Assembly (NCBI GenBank): GCA_033980235.1
Contig: CM067075.1
Location: forward strand, 17,744,844-17,808,843
DNA: 64,000 bases
From: Diadema setosum
Taxonomy: Eukaryota; Echinodermata; Echinoidea; Diadematoida; Diadematidae
Reading direction: 5' to 3'
A program made the position numbers and the translations under genes. This document shows positions 57,536-64,000 of this stretch, piece after piece. The notes under the pieces were generated by a model. That model saw only the letters and a program-made list of their open reading frames with translations, ran no database searches and was not told the origin of the DNA. The stretch's first letter is position 1; each line of letters starts with the position of its first letter.

Positions 57536-57790
57536 TCAACCTGTATAGTAAATGGGAATCTCTGCATGGAAATTAGGAATTGTGAAAGTTCGATTCCAGT
57601 TGGAGGCACCAGACGCAATGGAGGATGTTGGACTACCAACATCGACATCAACGTGATCATCAGAAGGAAGGGGAATAGGGGAATCTTGAGGACTGTCGAG
57701 GGTAGTGACATCAGGAGTACTTGGTGGTGACTTCTGCGTCCTTCTTTTTGGGGCCATTTTCACAGTCACAACATTACTTGATACTGTCAC
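57536..57790 (-). CDS. Short unidentified open frame inside a TIR element
   Basis: The 84 codons start MTVSSNVVTVKMAPKRR and continue with a Ser/Thr/Pro/Asp-rich stretch. I recognise no family. It lies wholly in a non-autonomous TIR element, so it could be a relic of the first exon of an element protein or chance. No splice partner was identified. Confidence 0.2.
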   Translation of the reverse strand: MTVSSNVVTVKMAPKRRTQKSPPSTPDVTTLDSPQDSPIPLPSDDHVDVDVGSPTSSIASGASNWNRTFTIPNFHAEIPIYYTG

Positions 57791-58233
57791 TGCTCAAAAT
57801 GATTCGGTGAAGTGTGCGTCAGCCGAGATCCGTCATATGATCGCCGCAGTATCGCTCTGCATATGCTGGGCATTCGCTGCTCATTCGCTTTGTCCGCTCA
57901 GCATCCGTTGGATGGACTGTACGCATTCGCTTTCATTCGTTACTTTATCCGCTCGTAACACGGTTAGCATATGCTCATCATTCGTTAGGCGAACGTTCGA
58001 AAACCACATTTTGCTTGCGAATTCAAGCGGATTTGAGCGTATCTGGACTTTGCCAAATTTTGCCCATCCGTTAGGCATTCGCTGATTTATACGCTGTAGT
58101 GTGACGGGGCCTTTAAAATGGTATGCTCTCTACTATAGACCTACTACAAAGTGTATTTTGCTTTTTGGTATAGTCTCGCAAAAAGTTAAAAGCCCAAGCC
58201 TCATCTCCACCAATATGCCTACTGTACCAACCC

Positions 58234-58950
58234 TCTAAGGTAACAACCAAAGAAGTGTATTATTTGTAGAGTTACTCAGAGTATGGACTCGATGGTCCTG
58301 CCTTCAGCAATGCAGCGACTTCAATTCGATCGTCGGGGGCGACGAAGCGAGAGGGCGCATTTTGTAAGAGGAGTAAAGTTGGCAAAGGGTCTGGAAACCA
58401 GCCTAACCGATCACAAACAACCTCTGTGCATTCACATGCACGTGCTGTGTATGTGCAGCATGCACGTGCTGTGTATGTGCATCCCCATGATGTAGCATGC
58501 ATGCAGTCAGCAGCATGCAAAGAGCGTAGGTCTGTACAGTACACTCTTGATCTTTGGTCAATAGCAATGTTGTGCATGCTAGCTGCTCTTGCATAATAAT
58601 GATTTTGGAAGGAACGACGCCTGCATGATGACAAGATGGTACTATGTTCGAAGTTTCTGCGTGCTTCTTCAAGACCACGAGTGAGTGTCAGAACATAAAG
58701 TGGGGTCGATTTCCACAGCATAGCATCTTTCGTCCTCCCTTTCTCCCGTTTTTTGCTTTGGTCTTCAACTTTTTATTCTCGGCAGGACTCCCTAATGTCC
58801 CTCGACTAATTTAACGGCCATACAACCATGGAGCTACTAAGCTCCATGATACAACCAAGCGCCGGAACACTTCTGGTTTTTTTTTTTTTTTTTTTTTTTT
58901 TGGGGGGGGGGGGGGCAAATTCTCAACGGGGGCACATTTATGTGACGATT
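58234..58950. other. Intergenic DNA with a short tandem duplication
   Basis: 'catgcacgtgctgtgtatgtgca' is repeated twice at 58435-58482. Paired T and G runs lie at 58878-58914. No gene recognised. Confidence 0.5.
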
Positions 58951-59745
58951 TGAGATCCTCGGCACGGGAGCGAAGCGAGGGGGATGTGGGGGGGGGGGGG
59001 GGGTGGAAAGGGGGATCCCCCACCCCACTGTAGGGAGCTTTTGTAAAGCAGGGTACAAAAGTCGCGTTTATACTTTACAGACCATTTACGTGATTTAAAA
59101 GCAAATTTCTAAGGAATTAAGCATAGTGAAAAATAATCAGTGCGAAGGGCTATGGTTATTACACACGGGAGTTGTGAGATCCTTGGCGAGGGAGCGAAGC
59201 GACGGGGAGGGGGGAGGGTGTGGGAGGGACTTTTTGTAAAAACAGAGTATAAAAGTCGCGTTTATAGAACATTTAAAAGCAAATTTCTAGGGAATTGACA
59301 TATTGAAAAAAATCAGTTGGAAGGCCTATGATCATAACATATACGGGAGTACATTAATAATGTGATGGTGCGAGATCCTCGGCGAGGGAGCGAAGCGGGG
59401 GAGGGTGTGGGAGGGGAACACCCCCTTCCACGGTAGGGACTTTTTGTAAAAACAGAGTATAAAAGTCGCATTTATAGAACATTTAAAAGCAAATTTCTAG
59501 GGAATTAACATTTTGAAAAAATCAGTTGGAAGGCCAATGATCATAACATACCGGAGTACATTAATAATGTGATGGTGCGAGATCCTCGGCGAGGGAGCGA
59601 AGCGGGGGGAGGGTGTGGACTTTTTGTAAAAACAGAGTATAAAAGTCGCGTTTATAGAACATGTAAAAGCAAATTTCTAGGGAATTAACGTATTGAAAAA
59701 AATCAGTTGGAAGGACTATGATCATAACTTTACTCATAAGTATAC
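58951..59745. repeat. Tandem repeat, four ~200-bp units
   Basis: Units start at GAGATCCTCGGC or a variant at about 58952, 59176, 59372 and 59579. They share GAGGGAGCGAAGCG, 'ggactttttgtaaaaacagagtataaaagtcgcgtttata', 'gcaaatttctagggaatt' and 'atcagttggaagg'. The second to fourth units are very similar, pointing to recent expansion. Confidence 0.85.
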
Positions 59746-59879
59746 TATTAGTGTATAGATACAAAAATATATTGTTAGTGTATTATAATTTTCGTCCCTA
59801 ATGGGGCGAAAATTTTTGCATTTTCAGTTATGAAATAACATTTAGACAAGAAATATGCCTTTACTGTTCATTTTGGTCT

Positions 59880-60020
59880 TTAAATCAGTGATCAATTATT
59901 TGTTACAAGAGGCACTTTGGGGGGGGGGGGGGGCAAAAACTCGTTTTGCCCCCGACATTTTGTTTGGGGGGGGGGGGGCAAATGCCACCCCTGCCCCCCC
60001 CCCCCCCCCCCCCCCCCTTG
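59880..60020. repeat. Cluster of G and C homopolymer runs
   Basis: G runs at 59919-59932 and 59966-59977 and a C run of about 22 at 59995-60017. It is part of a degraded repeat with a 'ttttgccccc' phrase. Confidence 0.8.
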
Positions 60021-60138
60021 AATACAACCCTACCAGAGACTCCAACCCCAAGCACCTTCTGATCTGGAGATTCTCCCGCCCGAAACCCCTAGCAAACGGG
60101 AGACTCCAAGTTGATGTGTGCGAAGCGCGAAATTCCTA

Positions 60139-60540
60139 TAGGGTTCTAGATGTTCTCTGGTGCTCTAAGGCACCAGCGTAAGGTACGTACGGACGTACGG
60201 ACGGACGACCCGAAAACATAATGCCTCCAGCCACTTCGTTGCGGAGGCATAAAAATAAGCCTTAGAGCCTTATAGGGTTCTAGATGTTCTCTGGTGCTCT
60301 AAAGCTTATTTTTATGCCTCCGCAACGAAGTGGCCGGAGGCATTATGTTTTCGGGTCGTCCGTCCGTCCGTCCGTACGTCCGTCCGTCCGTACGTCCGTA
60401 CGTCCGTCCGTAGAGCCTCATAGGGTTCTAGATGTTCTCTGGTGCTCTAAGGCTTATTTTTATGCCTCCGCAACGAAGTGGCCGGAGGCATTATGTTTTC
60501 GGGTCGTCCGTCCGTCCGTACGTCCGTCCGTCCCGTTTTG
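60139..60540. repeat. Rearranged head-to-head/head-to-tail duplication of the family II 5' end
   Basis: The spacer 'agggttctagatgttctctggtgctctaa' occurs three times (about 60138, 60269 and 60420). Between the spacers the family II 5' end appears once inverted (about 60182-60250) and twice direct (from about 60317 and from about 60462), each with (GTCC/GTAC)n runs. The inverted and first direct copy form a palindrome around 60270. Confidence 0.85.
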
Positions 60541-61104
60541 TTTTTGTCGATATCTCAAGAACCGTGTGGTGGTTTTACATCAAACTTGGTATGAGGGTAT
60601 ATCCTTGGGGGATAATACTTTGTGTGGATTTTAGGGTCACAGGGTCAAAGGTCAAAGGTCACAGGTTATTTTGTGAAAAAAAATGAAATTTCATGTTTTT
60701 CTCCATATCTCACAAATGGTTCAAGGTATCTTCATGGAACTTAGTATATATGCTTGTACCGATGGGCAGTGATTATCTAGGGAAGTTGGGGGTCATGGGT
60801 CAAAGGTCAGGGGGGTCAAAGGCAAGGTCAACTCCTCAAAATATCACTACTTTCCTTAAAATGCAATATGCCTGAAGGTGTTTTTTTTTTTAACTTGATG
60901 TATGGCATGTATTACCCAATATATATTTTTGGGGAAGTTTCTTGCCAAAAGGTCAAAGGTCAAAAGGTAAAAGGTCAAGTGAAAGTGCTAAATTGCACTT
61001 TTTCCTCCATATCTCGAAAGTAACTCAAGGTATCATCATGAAACTTACATATTTATGCATTTTCAACCTAACAGTGATTCTCTTTGGAACTGTGAGGTCA
61101 AAGG
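60462..61104. mobile_element. HINE-like family II repeat, copy 3, cut by an LTR element
   Basis: 5' hairpin ATGCCTCCGCAACGAAG...GGAGGCAT, then (GTCC)n, then units with AGGTCAAAGGTCA-type repeats (60640-60660, 60798-60830, 60948-60978, 61094-61104). It stops abruptly at 61104, where the LTR begins. Its 3' end should lie beyond the retrotransposon, outside the window. Confidence 0.65.
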
Positions 61105-62267
61105 TGTTACGACCAAAATCACTCTGAGAATGATCGCACAAAAGAAACAATCAACTAATGTTCAGGCGGTTTATTAACAGTGATATTGTGGGTACAGACT
61201 CGTAATCGGTTTTCACATCAGTACAATAACGATCAATACAAACAATTACAACTCGGTAATAGAATCACTTACGTGCATTACAGTCCAAAATTTGAAAGCA
61301 AGTAACCCTTTGACAGTGTCCAGATACGATGTTCGATGCACAGATGAATGATCCGCGATGCACCGATGAATGATACCTCAGACGTAAATCCAGAGGCGCA
61401 GGTTGTGATAATCCTCGTTATTAATCCGGGGTAAAAATCCAAGTTATGCGTCCACAGCGAAACGTGCAAAATCCAAACGTTATGACGACCACGTCCAGTC
61501 GATGCGTTGAATGATGATTCACTTTATATTGTCCAGCAAGGAATCCAACCCGTCACAGCTTTGCCGTAATAATGTCCGTTGACACTAAAATATGGAGTCT
61601 ATCTCCAACGTAGGCAAATTAATTCTCTGCAAGCAAAATGTCTCCCAGGCCTTATCTCCACAAACACAGTTTGTATAGCAGGTCAGCAGGTAACACAGGA
61701 CTGACTATAACAAGTCGCTTCAGAGCCAGAAGTGACGTAACTCTCCAGAGCAGAGGTGTTGGGTACTCTGCCTACTGCAGAATTTCTCCAGCTTATATAC
61801 TATCCATTCACCCCTTTCTAGTACATTCTGTTATTTTCTCCAACCTGGGGCCACATACCTGAACATACTAGCAAGTCCAAATTCCAGGAATCCTGGATGA
61901 CTCACTTCCTAATATATGCATAACATCATTGCCAAAATTAACTACCAATCACATTGGGCTACAGGGCAGTGCCTCACTCAGCCAGCACTTCCTAGAATTT
62001 TCTGGAATGGGTGAAATCATTCTAGATTGAGTGAGCTATAATGTATTTCCTGTCACATGCATACATGTACTGTAGCTACATAGTATACCACGTAGAAAAT
62101 TCTCCACTGATCTGGTCAGCCTGTATGTACTATATCTAATATCATATAGAATGTTCTCCATTAATCTGGTCAACCTGTGTACATACAATGTACACATTAA
62201 AACAACCATGCCTACAGCCTTGATACATTAAACATGTACATAACTACTTGTGTGTACATTTGTGACA
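61105..62267 (-). mobile_element. 3' LTR of the Ty3/gypsy element (1163 bp)
   Basis: On the minus strand the LTR starts TGTCACAAATG right after a polypurine tract (GGGGGATGG, 62268-62276) and ends GGTCGTAACA, giving TG...CA ends. A TATATAAG box lies at about 61792-61799 and AATAAA at 61170-61175, in the order needed for U3 promoter and polyadenylation. The left flank AAAGG (61100-61104) would be half of a 5-bp duplication. Confidence 0.85.
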
Positions 62268-62596
62268 CCATCCCCCATGGGAAAAAGAAAGCCTTGCCGT
62301 AGCAAGGGTTTCTTTTACCTTCACAATTTCTCATTGTTATTTACAACGAATGTGAGGTAAAATCCAAATCAAGCAACAACAATCACATACTAACACATGC
62401 CTTTTGAATAGCTGCATTAATTCCATGTTCTCTTTTCATGGATACCATTTACAATGATATTGCTTGGATTCTCGGAGCTTATACAATCATGTCAAACTCA
62501 AAGTGCTTGTACATCAATAATGGATAAGCTAAACACATTTAAATGATATGCTGGTGAAAACTTTTCACCTCTAACTTCTACTGTGCTATCCACTAC
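62268..62596 (-). other. Polypurine tract and 3' untranslated part of the Ty3/gypsy element
   Basis: It lies between the pol stop (62597) and the LTR. The polypurine tract abuts the LTR on the minus strand. No other open frame was seen. Confidence 0.7.
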
Positions 62597-64000
62597 CTAT
62601 GTCACACCAACTGACTTTCTGTCATAGCATTCTTTCAGCATATTGACATGACACTTTCTCTGTTCTTTGCATCTATCTGGTGTGCTGATCACATAGTTCA
62701 CATCATTGAGTTTCTTTTTGACACAGTATGGGCCACTGAACTTGGCTTTCAGTGGTTCACCTTGTGTGGGCAGCAGTACAAGAACTTTGTCACCTGGTTT
62801 GAAGGTTCGGGCTTTGGCATTTTTGTCTGCCTTTCTCTTTATTGAATCTTGTGACACTTTCAAGTGTTCCCTAGCTACCTCACAAGCCTTTGAAAGCCTC
62901 TCACGAAACTTTGACACATAGTCAAGTAGGTGGACCTCATCATCCTCAGTCATGAATTTCTCTTTGATGAGCTTCAGTGGACCCCTAACTTCATGACCGT
63001 ACACCAACTCAAATGGGCTGAAACCCGTCGACTCATTTGGGGAGTCCCTCGTTGCGAACAGCAGGAAAGGGATGCCCTTATCCCAATCCTCGGGATACTC
63101 CTCACAAAATGCCCTAATCATTGTCTTTAGGGTCTGGTGGTAGCGCTCCAACGCACCTTGGGATTGGGGATGATAAGCTGACGACTTCAGCTGCTTCACA
63201 CCCAAACGATACATCACCTCTTGAAATATGCCTGACATGAAATTTGACCCTTGGTCAAACTGCACTTCCTTGGGCAACCCATACCTAGTGAAAAACTGCA
63301 CTAGAGCATCTACCACAGTCTTGGCAGTGATATTTCGCAATGGGATAGCCTCTGGAAACCGTGTAGACATATCCATGATTGTCAAGAGGTACTTATGACC
63401 CGACCTAGTCCTAGGCAAAGGTCCAACACAGTCAACTAGAACCCGACTGAATGGTTCTTCAAACGCAGGTATCGGAATCAATGGCGCCGGCTTCACTGAA
63501 TGCTGTGGTTTACCAGCCACCTGACATGTGTGACAAGTCTTGCAAAACTCAGCCACATCCACATTCAACCCTGGCCAATAGAAATGTCTCATGATCCGAT
63601 CCTTTGTTTTTCTGACGCCTAAATGGCCGCCAACAGGTAACTCGTGAGCAATCCTCAAGATCTCACCGCGGTAACAGGGAGGAACAACAACTTGACGGAC
63701 CACCGTCCAATCCTCATCAGCTGGCCTATGGGGAGGTCTCCACTTCCTCATCAAAATGCCATCTTTGACATAATAGCACTCAGGGACCTTTTCAGCCTCA
63801 GCCTCAGAACACGCCGTCTGAGACAAGCCTTTCAACTCAGAGTCTGCCTGCTGTGCTTCAACCAAGGAAGACTTGCTAAACAGCCCATCACTGTTAGCCT
63901 CGGAGCCTAATACAGCAACCCCATCATTCAAATCCTTGAAAAAGGTTTCTGCCAACCAAACACCGGAATTCTCCTCCACATCAACAGAATCCGCATCATC
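62597..64000 (-). CDS. Ty3/gypsy pol, integrase end (partial, runs off window)
   Basis: The frame is open from the window edge to the stop at 62597-62599. Numbering from the Met at 63979: a zinc-binding HHCC domain (H112, H119, C146 or C149, C149 or C152) with the HFYWPGL motif; an integrase core with catalytic triad D183 (LVDCVGPL), D242 (QFDQGSNF) and E278 (GALERYHQ); and a GPY/F module (FSGPYCV, 415-420) before a basic tail. This order and the GPY/F module identify a Ty3/gypsy (Metaviridae-type) retrotransposon. Integrase inserts the cDNA into chromosomal DNA. No frameshift was seen. Gag, protease, RT and RNase H should lie right of the window. Confidence 0.93.
   Translation of the reverse strand, partial: DDADSVDVEENSGVWLAETFFKDLNDGVAVLGSEANSDGLFSKSSLVEAQQADSELKGLSQTACSEAEAEKVPECYYVKDGILMRKWRPPHRPADEDWTVVRQVVVPPCYRGEILRIAHELPVGGHLGVRKTKDRIMRHFYWPGLNVDVAEFCKTCHTCQVAGKPQHSVKPAPLIPIPAFEEPFSRVLVDCVGPLPRTRSGHKYLLTIMDMSTRFPEAIPLRNITAKTVVDALVQFFTRYGLPKEVQFDQGSNFMSGIFQEVMYRLGVKQLKSSAYHPQSQGALERYHQTLKTMIRAFCEEYPEDWDKGIPFLLFATRDSPNESTGFSPFELVYGHEVRGPLKLIKEKFMTEDDEVHLLDYVSKFRERLSKACEVAREHLKVSQDSIKRKADKNAKARTFKPGDKVLVLLPTQGEPLKAKFSGPYCVKKKLNDVNYVISTPDRCKEQRKCHVNMLKECYDRKSVGVT

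Larger units (their letters stand above)
56764..58111. mobile_element. TIR element, GCCCCCGTCACACTA ends, nested
   Basis: Left GCCCCCGTCACACTA and right TAGTGTGACGGGGCC are inverted. TTAA-like bases lie on both sides, consistent with a TTAA or 3-bp duplication. Sub-terminal arrays of 'cattcgct', 'atccgct' and 'gttcgtc' motifs occur at both ends. It carries a SINE (57160-57428) and a short minus-strand open frame at 57536-57790. Confidence 0.75.
56271..58233. mobile_element. TIR MITE copy 2, interrupted by a larger TIR element
   Basis: The left end 'gggattgatagtttttgttgagacc' and the right end 'caatatgcctactgtaccaaccc' match the 55354-55725 MITE. Internal 'gagacctaatttcaggttcc' and 'gggacccaccttttattacgatcgctt' match too. 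The element at 56764-58111 splits it between 'gaattctagctcttaa' and 'tttaaaatggta', corresponding to the uninterrupted 'gaattccttttaaaatggta' of copy 1. Confidence 0.75.

Overview
The window is animal genomic DNA: AT-rich, with GT-AG introns, tRNA-derived SINEs and very dense miniature DNA transposons. It most resembles a marine invertebrate deuterostome such as an echinoderm. That placement is an impression from the repeat families and the divergence of the one host gene; the species cannot be fixed from sequence alone.

The one clear host gene is a BRCA1 homolog on the + strand, from about 3977 to 38466. Nine exons are visible, and their splice phases match at every junction. They encode a large central exon, the PALB2-binding-type coiled coil and both C-terminal BRCT repeats, ending at a TAA at 38464-38466. 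The RING exons must lie left of the window. About 2,120 codons are present, so the protein is longer than human BRCA1. The central exon changes reading frame twice or more between about 10770 and 11038 and returns to the original frame; this is either a set of assembly indels or real damage.

The introns and the 25 kb downstream are a stack of mobile elements. They include piggyBac-like MITEs with TTAA duplications, pogo/Tigger-like elements with TA duplications, an hAT-like element with a perfect 8-bp duplication, and many other inverted-repeat MITEs, often nested. Three repeat families share a Helentron/HINE-like design: a 5' hairpin, sub-terminal inverted repeats, a core of about 150-bp tandem units and, in two families, a 3' hairpin. 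Two of the families carry AGGTCA-type direct repeats. There is also a long palindrome with hammerhead-ribozyme-like motifs and two copies of a tRNA-derived SINE.

From 43.5 to 52.3 kb lie two related LTR ends, an intronless broken cyclophilin-B-like copy directly downstream of one of them (minus strand), and a decayed LINE with endonuclease and reverse transcriptase remnants. The right end, 61105 to the window edge, is a Ty3/gypsy retrotransposon on the minus strand with a complete 1163-bp 3' LTR and an intact integrase-coding end of pol. No second intact host gene was found, and no multi-gene system can be demonstrated. The most unusual structures are the LTR-linked cyclophilin retrocopy and the shared architecture of the HINE-like families.
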